Below are positions 8,938 to 17,137 of a stretch of 64,000 bases of DNA, piece by piece. Position 1 is the stretch's first letter. The number at the start of each line of letters is the position of its first letter. The notes under the pieces are model-generated. The model was not told the DNA's origin, did not search any database, and saw nothing but the letters and a program-made list of their open reading frames with translations. Source of the stretch: Marinomonas mediterranea MMB-1 (GTDB lineage Bacteria > Pseudomonadota > Gammaproteobacteria > Pseudomonadales > Marinomonadaceae). The stretch covers positions 1,798,001 to 1,862,000 of the forward strand of contig NC_015276.1 in the NCBI RefSeq assembly GCF_000192865.1, given 5' to 3'. The translations under genes and the position numbers were made by a program.

Positions 8938-9885
8938 TTATTGGGCGATGGCTTCAGCTGTGACTCTATCCGTAATTAATACGTCTATGTAGCCACCGCG
9001 CAGCGCGCCTTTAATCGCTTCAACTTTGTCTAAGCCGCCAGCAAGTGCAACAACATGCTTACAAGCATGGAGTTGTTCGAGTGTCATGCCAATAACAGGG
9101 TTGTTTTCATTTTCTAGAACGGGCTCACCTTGTTGATTGTAATAGTGTAAGCACATATCTCCCACAGCATTGCGTGTTGCTAACTCTTTCAGTGTTGTTT
9201 CATCGAAGTAATTTCCAGAGTTGCGCAGCAGGTTTGATGGCTCCAACATGCCTATTCCGACAATCGCTAAATTAACCTTATTGAACATACTGACGACTTC
9301 GGATACACCCATTGTTGCAAGAAGCTTGTCCTTTTCCTCAACGGACTGTTCGATACTTTGCGCGGGCAACATGTAGGCAGGACAAGAAAGTATGTCCGCC
9401 ATGTTTTGTGTGAGAATCGTCGCTTGAATACTGCCATTGTGACCCACGCCACCTAAGAGTTGAATAACGCCGTCTGTTTTCGTTTTTGACGGTGTTAGGT
9501 AGCTGATCATAGAGCGGATCGTGTCGCTCCATGATGAAATACCGATTAAGTCGCCGTCTCTCAGTGTGGTATCAAGGTAATGTGCGCCAGATGAGCCAAT
9601 TGCGCGTTTTACTTGTGTGTCGGATGGATTGTCTTCCACATCGACGACAATGACGTTTGAGACACCAAAGGTTTTTTGGATATGGGACTCAAGCGCAATA
9701 AATACATTGGGCGGCTGCACGACGTTAATTTTGACAATACCTTCTTTTAAGCATCGTGTGATAGAGCGTGACACTTGAGATTGCGACAAGCGAAGCGTTT
9801 TTGCGATTTGAGCTTGTTTTAAACCTTCTTGATAATACAGCGTTGCTATTTTAAGCAACAATCGCGTTTCATCGTGTTTCGACAT
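8938..9885 (-). CDS. SorC/DeoR-type sugar-binding transcriptional regulator
   Basis: The 315-residue protein has an N-terminal helix-turn-helix (residues about 16-45, QAQIAKTLRLSQSQVSRSI) and a C-terminal SorC sugar-binding domain of the kind related to phosphosugar isomerases (GSSGAHYLD, IGIGMLEPSN, ALAGGLDKVEAIKGALRGG). Such proteins sense a sugar phosphate and control the adjacent transport and catabolic operon. It is convergent with that operon, 39 nt from the kinase stop, so its target is most likely the promoter region before 885 or its own promoter. Confidence 0.88.
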   Translation of the reverse strand: MSKHDETRLLLKIATLYYQEGLKQAQIAKTLRLSQSQVSRSITRCLKEGIVKINVVQPPNVFIALESHIQKTFGVSNVIVVDVEDNPSDTQVKRAIGSSGAHYLDTTLRDGDLIGISSWSDTIRSMISYLTPSKTKTDGVIQLLGGVGHNGSIQATILTQNMADILSCPAYMLPAQSIEQSVEEKDKLLATMGVSEVVSMFNKVNLAIVGIGMLEPSNLLRNSGNYFDETTLKELATRNAVGDMCLHYYNQQGEPVLENENNPVIGMTLEQLHACKHVVALAGGLDKVEAIKGALRGGYIDVLITDRVTAEAIAQ

Positions 9886-10100
9886 GTATTCTTGTCTCTC
9901 GTTATTCTACTTTACGCTCTTTGTTTTTTTATAGAGACCGGCCAAACCCTGCACATTCATTCAAATGTTAAGGAAAAAGCCAACCGAAGCGATCAAAGTG
10001 AGCGTTGTTAGTTATTGATTCTGTATTGAATAATAATTCATACGGAGACATTGTGGTAGTTTGATGCCCTCTATTTATAAACTAGAGAGCGTTTAGGGTA

Positions 10101-10170
10101 GGAAAGCTTGCTTTCCAGTGCGGTTTGTCGATACAAAAGCCTCTGAGAAAAGTGAGCACCGGAAAGCAGG
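10101..10170. repeat. Short palindrome with a third copy, in the 9886-10183 gene-free stretch
   Basis: The 298-bp gap holds no convincing gene. GGAAAGC TT GCTTTCC at 10101-10116 is a perfect palindrome with a 2-nt centre. GGAAAGC recurs at 10161-10167 inside a longer arm (ACCGGAAAGCAGGCT) that could also pair with 10105-10119. It may be a competing-hairpin structure or a protein site; no T-tract follows, so it is not a clear terminator. Confidence 0.3.
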
Positions 10171-10183
10171 CTAAGAAGCGAGG

Positions 10184-10636
10184 CTAAAAATCCCCCGGTG
10201 CGCATTGTAAGCAAGTGAGTCCTAATGCTCGCCATTGTGCGACGACCGCATCACGGTCATCAAGAACTAGCCAGGGTTCGAAACCATCGGCGTGTATTTT
10301 GTTTAGCAGTGCTTTCTTAACGTCTTCATCAGGCTTGTTGTCCGCGTCCATAGGCCTTAAATAGACGCCGTCAAAAGGAACGCCGTGTTTATTCATCCAG
10401 TCGATTGACTCTTTTTTATGGGATTCTGGACGCCCTGAACAAATTAGAATGTGCTCACCTTGCTGTTTGAGTATCAGTACGAGCTTTAAGATGTTTTCGA
10501 TGACAGGGGCATTTTTCATATGTTCAAAAAAGGGACCCCATTGTTTCTCGCGTCCGAGTACCCATTCCTTCACATATTCTGGGTCAAATTCTGCGAGCGT
10601 GCCGTCCATGTCGACAATTACAGCACTTTTTTTCAT
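10184..10636 (-). CDS. HAD-superfamily phosphatase resembling the polynucleotide kinase 3'-phosphatase domain
   Basis: The 150-residue protein starts KKSAVIVDMDGTLAEF, with the DxDGT nucleophile motif at residues 8-12. It has SGRPESHKK (motif II type) near residue 70, a LRPMDADNKPDEDVKK segment with the lysine motif, and LDDRDAVVAQWRALG with the final acidic pair. Layout and the closing GDF match the phosphatase half of T4-type PNKP closely (from memory of the family). It is expected to remove a phosphate from an organic phosphoester. ATG 10636 overlaps the stop of the previous gene by ATGA, so the two are translationally coupled. The true substrate may be a small phosphoester and not nucleic acid. 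Confidence 0.8.
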   Translation of the reverse strand: MKKSAVIVDMDGTLAEFDPEYVKEWVLGREKQWGPFFEHMKNAPVIENILKLVLILKQQGEHILICSGRPESHKKESIDWMNKHGVPFDGVYLRPMDADNKPDEDVKKALLNKIHADGFEPWLVLDDRDAVVAQWRALGLTCLQCAPGDF

Positions 10637-11184
10637 AGTTCGTGTCCTTCTAATGGGGAGACGTCCCACTCTTGCGTACCGAGTATCGGTGCAATAAGAA
10701 TAGGGCTAATGTTGCCGATTCGAGGCCCTTGCGGTGAGCCATATAAACAATGGTTGATGGCGCGATAAACGCCTGAATGAGCAATGATGAGAGGGCAGTT
10801 GTAATCGCTTATTATGAGGTTGATCCCTTTGATCACTCTTTCGTAAAAGTCATCCCATGTTTCACCTTGTGAGGGAGTTTGGAAGTAGTCTAGAGAATCA
10901 GGAATGGGGGTTTGTTCCAAAACTCCCCAATCACGCTCACACAACTCTGAAAAGTGCTTAAGGCTTTGCCCTGGCGCCGCAAGTTCCGCTGTTTGAATGG
11001 TACGTTTTAACGTGCTGGTACAGACTTGGCTCCACGGACGATCTAATAAACTTGAGGCGTCTTTCGCTTGCTGTCTGCCTACGTCTGATAAATTGCTGTC
11101 TGTTGATCCACCGATCTTTCCGATGGCGTTCATTTCGCTTTCGGCGTGCCGAGCGAAGACGAAGGATTTTCGTATTAAATGCAT
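10633..11184 (-). CDS. Histidine phosphatase family protein (phosphoglycerate mutase-like)
   Basis: The 183-residue protein has the RHAESEMN phosphohistidine motif at residues 11-18, GGSTDSNLSDVGRQQA, CERDWG, a catalytic Glu region (ETWDDF) and IAHSGVYRAI with the second histidine. Cofactor-independent members remove phosphate from small molecules such as alpha-ribazole phosphate or sugar phosphates. ATG 11184 starts one base after the stop of the upstream metallo-hydrolase. A longer form from 11226 would overlap that gene and lacks conserved sequence. It is part of a tightly packed transporter plus phosphohydrolase operon. Confidence 0.85.
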   Translation of the reverse strand: MHLIRKSFVFARHAESEMNAIGKIGGSTDSNLSDVGRQQAKDASSLLDRPWSQVCTSTLKRTIQTAELAAPGQSLKHFSELCERDWGVLEQTPIPDSLDYFQTPSQGETWDDFYERVIKGINLIISDYNCPLIIAHSGVYRAINHCLYGSPQGPRIGNISPILIAPILGTQEWDVSPLEGHEL

Positions 11185-11185
11185 A

Positions 11186-12283
11186 TTAGTACTCAATAAT
11201 GGGTGTATCGATAATGGTGTCTCCAAGTCGGCGTTGCCACTCGGAGAGGTCGTTGATTTTGGTAAAGAGCGGTAAACAATAGGAGCATTGAAGCTCTTCT
11301 ATAAGTGTGGCTTGGTCTGATATCGTGGGATGTACATTCCACCGAATAAAGTGCGCTTCGTCGTTCGCGACTGCGGTTTTTGCATGAGCGGGTAGGTGTC
11401 CCGTGTAAATAACATGACAGTGTCCAGAGTCAATAAGTCGTCCTGCGTCGCCAGAAAAACCTTCAGGGTCTCCGCACAAAATAATGTGGGCATTGTCGTT
11501 AAATGGCGGTGGCGTCATTGTGACTAAGGCCTGTTCTGCATACGTTGTAAACAGACCTTTCGGTGAGGTAAGAACCGCGTTGGGCTGGATGCAATCCTCG
11601 CCTAATACCCAGTTATCGTAGCGTTGTCTGTTATCAATATCTTGTCCATTACCGATACTGTGAGAGTGAAACCACATTGCTAATTCCAATGCCCGGCCGC
11701 TTTGAGGAACCGGAAAGAGGTTTGGTTGGGTTTGCGACAAGCTGTGTCGAATGGCTTGTTTTGATCGGCTCTGGGGGATATCGTATAACCCGTAAGATGC
11801 GTCTATTAGTGCGATGTCTGCCGTTGGAGGTGGATCAAATGGGAACAGTTCCGATTCTTTGCAGAAATCTCCGCTGTAAAACAGTCCATTGTCTATGCCT
11901 AAGTGAATCCACACTCCACCAAAAGAGTGACCTGCATTCCCTGTTGTGACCGCGATACCGACAATCTCGATGGTTCCTTTATTCGGCAGAGTTTGAACGG
12001 TGAGCTGTTTTGGCAAATAGGGCTGTACTTGTGGTGTTGCGTATACTGGTATCTGTTTGTCGAGATCAGGTAATCCGCCAATATGGTCTTGGTGATCGTG
12101 GCTAATGAGCACTGCATCCAAGTTATCGGGTATGTTCCATCCTTTATCTGGTAAACCTTCGAGGCTACCGCCTGCGTCTAGGAGTAGCCTGACAGTCTGA
12201 CCCGATTTGTTGGTGGTTTGAACATAGATAGCGGCAGGCGCTTTTTCTCCAAAGCCGCTTATAACCTCTATTCTAGCTGGCAT
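11186..12283 (-). CDS. Metallo-beta-lactamase-fold hydrolase
   Basis: The 365-residue protein has the zinc motif SHDHQDHIGG (HxHxDH, near residue 63), a second ligand region GHSFGG (near 118) and YSGDFCKES (near 137) with the bridging Asp. A C-terminal YTGHLPAH histidine follows, as in beta-CASP or SNM1-like proteins. It should hydrolyse a phosphodiester or related ester. It overlaps the ATPase gene by 11 nt and precedes two phosphomonoesterase-like genes. A plausible order is opening of a diester or cyclic phosphate by this protein and then removal of the remaining phosphate. Confidence 0.8.
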   Translation of the reverse strand: MPARIEVISGFGEKAPAAIYVQTTNKSGQTVRLLLDAGGSLEGLPDKGWNIPDNLDAVLISHDHQDHIGGLPDLDKQIPVYATPQVQPYLPKQLTVQTLPNKGTIEIVGIAVTTGNAGHSFGGVWIHLGIDNGLFYSGDFCKESELFPFDPPPTADIALIDASYGLYDIPQSRSKQAIRHSLSQTQPNLFPVPQSGRALELAMWFHSHSIGNGQDIDNRQRYDNWVLGEDCIQPNAVLTSPKGLFTTYAEQALVTMTPPPFNDNAHIILCGDPEGFSGDAGRLIDSGHCHVIYTGHLPAHAKTAVANDEAHFIRWNVHPTISDQATLIEELQCSYCLPLFTKINDLSEWQRRLGDTIIDTPIIEY

Positions 12284-13331
12284 GACTGCGCTCCAGAGAC
12301 CACGCTTGCGATACTTCGAAGGCGCGCTGTTCTCCTATGTTTATGGGCGTATCTGAATAGGCATGCAGTCGTCTATTTCCAGATAATGCCAAATAGACGT
12401 CATAACGCTCCCCTCGAAAAACACATTCTGATACCGTTCCGAAGAGAGATGTTTCGGTAATTTTCTCTTTTAGGGTGACATGTTGAGGACGGATTAGCAG
12501 ACGTCCTTCTTGATCGTCGTCTTTATGTTCAGATTGACATAAACACTGCATAACCGTTTTGCTATCCAGTACTTGATGTTGAGGCACCTGGGTGCAGCGC
12601 AATGTTGTGCCTTGACCGATAAAGTTTGCTACCCATTCGTTCTCTGGCTGGTGGTATAGTGTGTCTGGCGTACTCCACTGTACCAGTTGCCCGTCTTTTA
12701 AGACGGCAATTTTGTCCGCCAGCGCCATTGCTTCCGATTGATCGTGGGTAACATAGATCATGGTGGCTCCTGTGCGACGGTGAAACTCTCGAAACGTTAT
12801 TTCCATCGAGTCTCTAAGGTGTCTGTCGAGATTCGCGAGCGGCTCATCAAACAGTATGATGTCTGGTTCGGTAATGAGACTGCGGGCGAGCGCAACTCGT
12901 TGACGTTGTCCCCCGCTCAGTTGATTCGGAAAGCGCTGTTTAAATTCTGAGAGTTGAACAATATCAAGGGCCTTTTGAATACGTTCGCTGCGTTCTTTTC
13001 CAGAGATCTTTTGGATTTTTAAAGGGTAGCCAACATTTTGTTCCACTGTCATGTGTGGCCAAAGTGCATAAGATTGAAATACCATGCCAAACTGGCGGTG
13101 TTCAGTTGGGGTATGAACCTGTTCACTGGATAAACAGCTTATGCCGTGCGTTATGTTTCCTGATGAAACAGGTTCAAAGCCCGCTATCATTCGCAGAATA
13201 GTCGATTTTCCACACCCACTTGGGCCTAGTAGGGCGACGAATTCACCTTGTTCGATATCCAGTGACAATGATGTCACAACGGTTTTTTTGTCGAAGCGTT
13301 TGCTTACCTCGTTTAAGCTCAGTCGTGCCAT
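12273..13331 (-). CDS. ABC transporter ATPase, FbpC/AfuC/PotA-like
   Basis: The 352-residue protein has Walker A GPSGCGKST (near residue 37), Q-loop VFQSYALWPHM, signature LSGGQRQRVALARSL, Walker B IILFDEPLANLD and an H-loop VTHDQSEAM. A C-terminal OB-type regulatory region follows (RPQHVTLKE). It powers import through the fused permease at 13319-15016. ATG 13331 is preferred: AAAGGGA lies 8-9 nt upstream and the ATG overlaps the permease stop codon region. A longer form from 13376 would lie inside the permease gene. Confidence 0.9.
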   Translation of the reverse strand: MARLSLNEVSKRFDKKTVVTSLSLDIEQGEFVALLGPSGCGKSTILRMIAGFEPVSSGNITHGISCLSSEQVHTPTEHRQFGMVFQSYALWPHMTVEQNVGYPLKIQKISGKERSERIQKALDIVQLSEFKQRFPNQLSGGQRQRVALARSLITEPDIILFDEPLANLDRHLRDSMEITFREFHRRTGATMIYVTHDQSEAMALADKIAVLKDGQLVQWSTPDTLYHQPENEWVANFIGQGTTLRCTQVPQHQVLDSKTVMQCLCQSEHKDDDQEGRLLIRPQHVTLKEKITETSLFGTVSECVFRGERYDVYLALSGNRRLHAYSDTPINIGEQRAFEVSQAWSLERSHAS

Positions 13332-15016
13332 GGAATGATCCCTTTTGGAAGACGCGGAGCGAGAAGGCTTAGACACGCCATAATCATCACTACCAGCAAT
13401 ACAACTAATACAGAAATGGCGGACGCCAATACGGAATCGCCACTTTCATCAAGATTAAATATCAATACACCTAACGTTTCGTTCCCTGCACTCCAAAGCA
13501 GTGCTGAGACGGTGAGCTCGTTGACCGATATTAGGAAAACTAAGAGTGCACCCGCGAAAAAAGCGGGAGCGGTGAGCGGGAGTACGATGTCGATTAAACG
13601 ACGAAAAACCCCTGCACCCGATATTTGAGCCGCTTCCTCTAGCGCTTTATCGAGTTGCGACATTGCGCTGTAGACAGGCTTTAGGCAGACGCTTAAAAAG
13701 CAAGATAGGTATGCTAAGAACAGAATAAATAAGGTGCCATAGATGCTTATGTTTAAAACAGGGATTGGACGTGCAAAAAGCAAGATAAAAGCAATCGAAA
13801 GTACAATCCCCGGCATGGCATAAGGTACTTCTATTAGGCTGGTTAGGAGCACTCTAGTTCTGAGTGGAGCACGTGTCAGCAAATACCCCAATGGAAGGCA
13901 AAGGAACATCAGCACAATAGACGCACTGAATGCTAATGTAAGGCTGTTGGAGAAAGCACGAAGCGTTGCACCTTGTCGGCTTAGCATCTCGACATATGCG
14001 TTTATGGTAAAAGTGTCGGCGGTTAGTGGGACACCCAAAGCTGGAACGAATGAGCTTATTATGAGCGCGATGCATGGGATCACAAGGATGAGTACCAAGA
14101 TCGTAAACAACAGCGCTTCGGTGATGGCGCGCCAGATTCCGAGTTTAAAAGAAATCGATGATGCACTGTGACCGATCAGCGCAAATTGACTGCGTTGTTG
14201 AATCCACTGTTGTAAGAGCATACCCACTAATACAAGTACTGATATCAACATAGAGAGAGAAGCCACGTTACTTAGGGTATCAGGACCGAACCCCGCCATT
14301 TGTTGGTAAATAAGCGTTGGAAGAACGACGTAATTTATGGGTATGCCAAGCATCGCAGGAATACCGAAATTGCCAATCGAGGAGACAAATGCCAATGCTC
14401 CACCTGCAACCAGCGCACTTCGCGTTAGAGGAACGATGATGTCGATCCATAATCTAACTTGTGAAGCAGACGATATTCTTGCTGCCTCAATTAGATCTAT
14501 AGGAAGGCACAAAAGCTGAGTACGAAGCGCCAGAAAAACCAACGGAGCGCTTTGAATTCCCAAGAGTATTGCGATCCCCTCTGCCGAGTAAACGGGGTTT
14601 GGGCTCCCAAGTGGCGGCGCAATACCTAACGTATTTAAAATGGGGCTAGCGGGCCCGAATAACTGAATCCAACTTAGCGCCGTTACTTGAGGGGGGATCA
14701 TCATAGGGAGCATAAATAAGAACACCCATATGCTACGGCCTCTAATATTTGTCAGAGTGACCAAAAAAGCGAAGCTTGCGCCGAGCACTAAAGCGATCAA
14801 GGTACCGATGCCAGAGGTATAAAATGTGTTGCTTAGTGCTGTCCACGTTTTTGGGTGCGTCATCATCGCAACGAGTGGAGAGTTTAATCCTGTATCAACC
14901 TTATTTAGTGCTTCCATGACGAGTTTTAACGTTGGCAGGATACTAAGCAAAGCAATCAGCATAAACATTAAAAGTGATAGCCAGCGAAGCTGGCTATCGG
15001 TACGACTAACTATCAT
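13319..15016 (-). CDS. ABC transporter permease with two fused membrane domains, AfuB/FbpB-like
   Basis: The 565-residue protein has about twelve membrane segments in two halves. Each half carries an EAA-type cytoplasmic loop (IEAARISSASQVRLWIDI near residue 180 and LEEAAQISGAGVFRRL near 465). This two-in-one layout is typical of FbpB, AfuB and ThiP. AfuB-type systems, often annotated as iron(III) carriers, are known to import sugar phosphates, which fits the phosphohydrolase genes downstream. The upstream binding-protein gene is 34 nt away, so the genes are one operon. Confidence 0.9.
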   Translation of the reverse strand: MIVSRTDSQLRWLSLLMFMLIALLSILPTLKLVMEALNKVDTGLNSPLVAMMTHPKTWTALSNTFYTSGIGTLIALVLGASFAFLVTLTNIRGRSIWVFLFMLPMMIPPQVTALSWIQLFGPASPILNTLGIAPPLGSPNPVYSAEGIAILLGIQSAPLVFLALRTQLLCLPIDLIEAARISSASQVRLWIDIIVPLTRSALVAGGALAFVSSIGNFGIPAMLGIPINYVVLPTLIYQQMAGFGPDTLSNVASLSMLISVLVLVGMLLQQWIQQRSQFALIGHSASSISFKLGIWRAITEALLFTILVLILVIPCIALIISSFVPALGVPLTADTFTINAYVEMLSRQGATLRAFSNSLTLAFSASIVLMFLCLPLGYLLTRAPLRTRVLLTSLIEVPYAMPGIVLSIAFILLFARPIPVLNISIYGTLFILFLAYLSCFLSVCLKPVYSAMSQLDKALEEAAQISGAGVFRRLIDIVLPLTAPAFFAGALLVFLISVNELTVSALLWSAGNETLGVLIFNLDESGDSVLASAISVLVVLLVVMIMACLSLLAPRLPKGIIPWHD

Positions 15017-15050
15017 AAAACGGCCTTATTAATGAAACACACGCAGGTGA

Positions 15051-16028
15051 TTAACCCTCAAAGATTTCGCTAAAGCGCGCTTTGTTCGCCTCGTTGTTTT
15101 TTAATGTCTTGGCAGCGTCAAATGGCATAAGTTTGATCTTGTCTCGGCTCGGAAAACCTGCTGGAACGGGCATGTCACTGCGTGCAGGCAGGTAGCCTTG
15201 GTCGAGCACCAACTGCTGTCCTTTTTGGGAAAGCAGAAAATCAACGAATTTTTTTGCTGCGTCTTTATGCTTCGATTCTTTCATGATGGCAACGGGCTCT
15301 GTTACCATACTCACACCACTTTTTGGGAACACGAATTCGATCGGTGACCCTTTGCGAGCTTCACGGATAGCTAAGAAGTCCACGATAACGCCGTATGATT
15401 TAGAACCAGAAGACACCGCTTTCAGTACGCCTCCGTTTCCGCCTTGTGCCATCGCTTTATTGGCGTGAAGTTCACTGTAGAATGTCCAGCCTAAGTTGGG
15501 GTTGTCAGTTAGTGTCGCTAAGTGAATAAGAGCGGCGCCAGAATACAATGGGCTTGGCATCGCAATCTGGTTCATATATTCCGGTTTCGCAAAGTCAGAC
15601 CAGTCTGTTGGGCGTTCTGCTGCACGCGTGTTACGAACAATTCCACTGGTGATCAGTTTGGTACCGTAGTAATAGCCTTTTTTGTGATAAAGAGATGCGT
15701 CGTATTGGTTACGGTAGTCGCTTAAATAAGGGTACAGGTAATCACCATCAACCATAGATTCCATTGTTACGCTGTCTGCGATAAGCAAAACATCCGGTTT
15801 AGTGACACCGCTGTTTAGCTCTGCTCGAAGTTTCGCCATCAATTTTGTTGTTCCATCTCGTACCCATTCAACGTCGATATTTGGGTTTTGCTTTTCAAAT
15901 GCATCAACGGTCATTTGAGCGTCTTTATTTGGTTGGCTGGTATACAGCACTAATGTTTCTGCGGCGCTTGCTGACATTGGAATGGTAAGAGTGAGTAGTC
16001 CTGTCGTGATCAAAGATTTCATAGTCAT
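15051..16028 (-). CDS. Periplasmic solute-binding protein, iron(III)/hexose-phosphate type (AfuA/FbpA-like)
   Basis: The 325-residue protein has a signal peptide (cleavage after SASA, near residue 22) and a type II binding fold of the FbpA/AfuA class. Recognisable stretches are LVLYTSQPNKDAQMTVDAFEK, WVRDGTTKLMAKLRAE and GAALIHLATL. It is the receptor for the permease and ATPase downstream. The gene order receptor, permease, ATPase, hydrolases suggests uptake of a phosphorylated compound rather than iron. It is divergent from the DeoR-type regulator with 133 bp between starts. Confidence 0.88.
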   Translation of the reverse strand: MTMKSLITTGLLTLTIPMSASAAETLVLYTSQPNKDAQMTVDAFEKQNPNIDVEWVRDGTTKLMAKLRAELNSGVTKPDVLLIADSVTMESMVDGDYLYPYLSDYRNQYDASLYHKKGYYYGTKLITSGIVRNTRAAERPTDWSDFAKPEYMNQIAMPSPLYSGAALIHLATLTDNPNLGWTFYSELHANKAMAQGGNGGVLKAVSSGSKSYGVIVDFLAIREARKGSPIEFVFPKSGVSMVTEPVAIMKESKHKDAAKKFVDFLLSQKGQQLVLDQGYLPARSDMPVPAGFPSRDKIKLMPFDAAKTLKNNEANKARFSEIFEG

Positions 16029-16104
16029 GATTAATTACCCTAGGTGGCTTTTTAGAAGACGTTGAAACAGTAACGCCATATTTTGACACTAAGATGACCA
16101 ATTA

Positions 16105-16134
16105 CTTTCGTTTGAAGCTAAACGACTTTCGTTT
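16105..16134. promoter_or_regulatory. Candidate DeoR-family operator
   Basis: TCGTTT at 16108-16113, AAACGA at 16120-16125 and TCGTTT at 16129-16134 lie in a 27-bp stretch between the divergent binding-protein and regulator genes. The ten-base repeat ACTTTCGTTT occurs twice, and AAACGA CTT TCGTTT is a perfect inverted repeat. DeoR/GlpR proteins commonly bind TTTCG-rich repeats, so this is the best candidate for the site of the regulator at 16162. It would control both directions. Confidence 0.6.
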
Positions 16135-16161
16135 CTTTAATAATGTATTTGGAAGGGGTAT

Positions 16162-16911
16162 ATGAACCATCGTCAGCGCGATATCGTTAAGTGGATTAAT
16201 CAAAACGGGCGTCATTCGATCAATGCATTGGCGGCTGTGTTTGAGGTGTCGGTACAGACAATACGCAGTGATATTAGGCTACTGTCTGAGCGAGGGCTAG
16301 TGCTTAGGAATCATGGAGAGGTGGTCCCTTTTCCCAACAGAGAAAATATCAGTTTTGATCAGCGGCGTATTCACAATATGCAGGGCAAGCTCCGTATCGC
16401 AGAGTTAGCCTTGTCAAAAATTAACGATTATCAATCGATATTTTTAGGCTCTGGGTCGACGGTTGCAGAAGTGGCAAAGGCATTAGAAATCAAGAAGGAG
16501 CTGCATGTTATGACATCGAACCTGCATGCGGCGAGAGTTCTAAGTGACCACACAACAGGAGAGTTGACGATTGCAGGAGGGAAAATTAGAAAGCGAGATC
16601 AGGATGTGATCGGGGCTGATGCTGTGAACTTTTTTCAAAAATATCGTGCCGATGTAGGTATATTTTCTGTTTCAGCCATTGATAAGCAGGGAATGTTATT
16701 TGACTTCACCGATGATGATATCAGCGCATTAGAGGTGCTGGTTAACAATTGCCACTATCGCATTTTAGTGATTGATAGTACGAAATTTGAAAAAGAGTCA
16801 AGGTGCGTATGGGGAAGGCTCAGTGACATAAATTGTTTAATTACTGATCGAGCTCCAGCTCAGTACTTGTTGAGTAAAATTCGTGCTTTTGGCGTGGAGG
16901 TTTTGTTTTAA
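16162..16911 (+). CDS. DeoR/GlpR-family transcriptional repressor
   Basis: The 249-residue protein has the classic N-terminal helix-turn-helix (RQRDIVKWINQNGR then LAAVFEVSVQTIRSDIRLLSERG) and a DeoRC effector domain with FLGSGSTVAEVAKAL, TSNLHAARVL and IDSTKF. Members normally respond to a phosphorylated sugar. Its position, divergent from the AfuABC-like transporter and hydrolase operon with TTTCG-type repeats between, makes it the likely regulator of phosphoester uptake and use. The inducer is unknown. Confidence 0.9.
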   Translation: MNHRQRDIVKWINQNGRHSINALAAVFEVSVQTIRSDIRLLSERGLVLRNHGEVVPFPNRENISFDQRRIHNMQGKLRIAELALSKINDYQSIFLGSGSTVAEVAKALEIKKELHVMTSNLHAARVLSDHTTGELTIAGGKIRKRDQDVIGADAVNFFQKYRADVGIFSVSAIDKQGMLFDFTDDDISALEVLVNNCHYRILVIDSTKFEKESRCVWGRLSDINCLITDRAPAQYLLSKIRAFGVEVLF

Positions 16912-17137
16912 TGTTATCTAAAATCTCCTTGAATGCCCCGATATATTCTTATTTTTGAATCTTTTCTTATTATTAACATATTGATATATATAGTAATATG
17001 TATTTCAACTATACATTGGTCTTACTTGGCGTCCTGCCTTTTGGGTGTTAACCTTCGCGCTTTAAGCTCAATTAGAACTTCCTAAAGTTCGTTTCCCTGT
17101 TCCCAGTATCAAACTTGCTTATGCAAATGGAGTAATC

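Noticed and set aside
15051..16028. Iron(III) transport as the role of the ABC importer
   Set aside because: Fold similarity alone would allow it, but the three phosphohydrolase genes and DeoR regulator fit a phosphorylated nutrient better.
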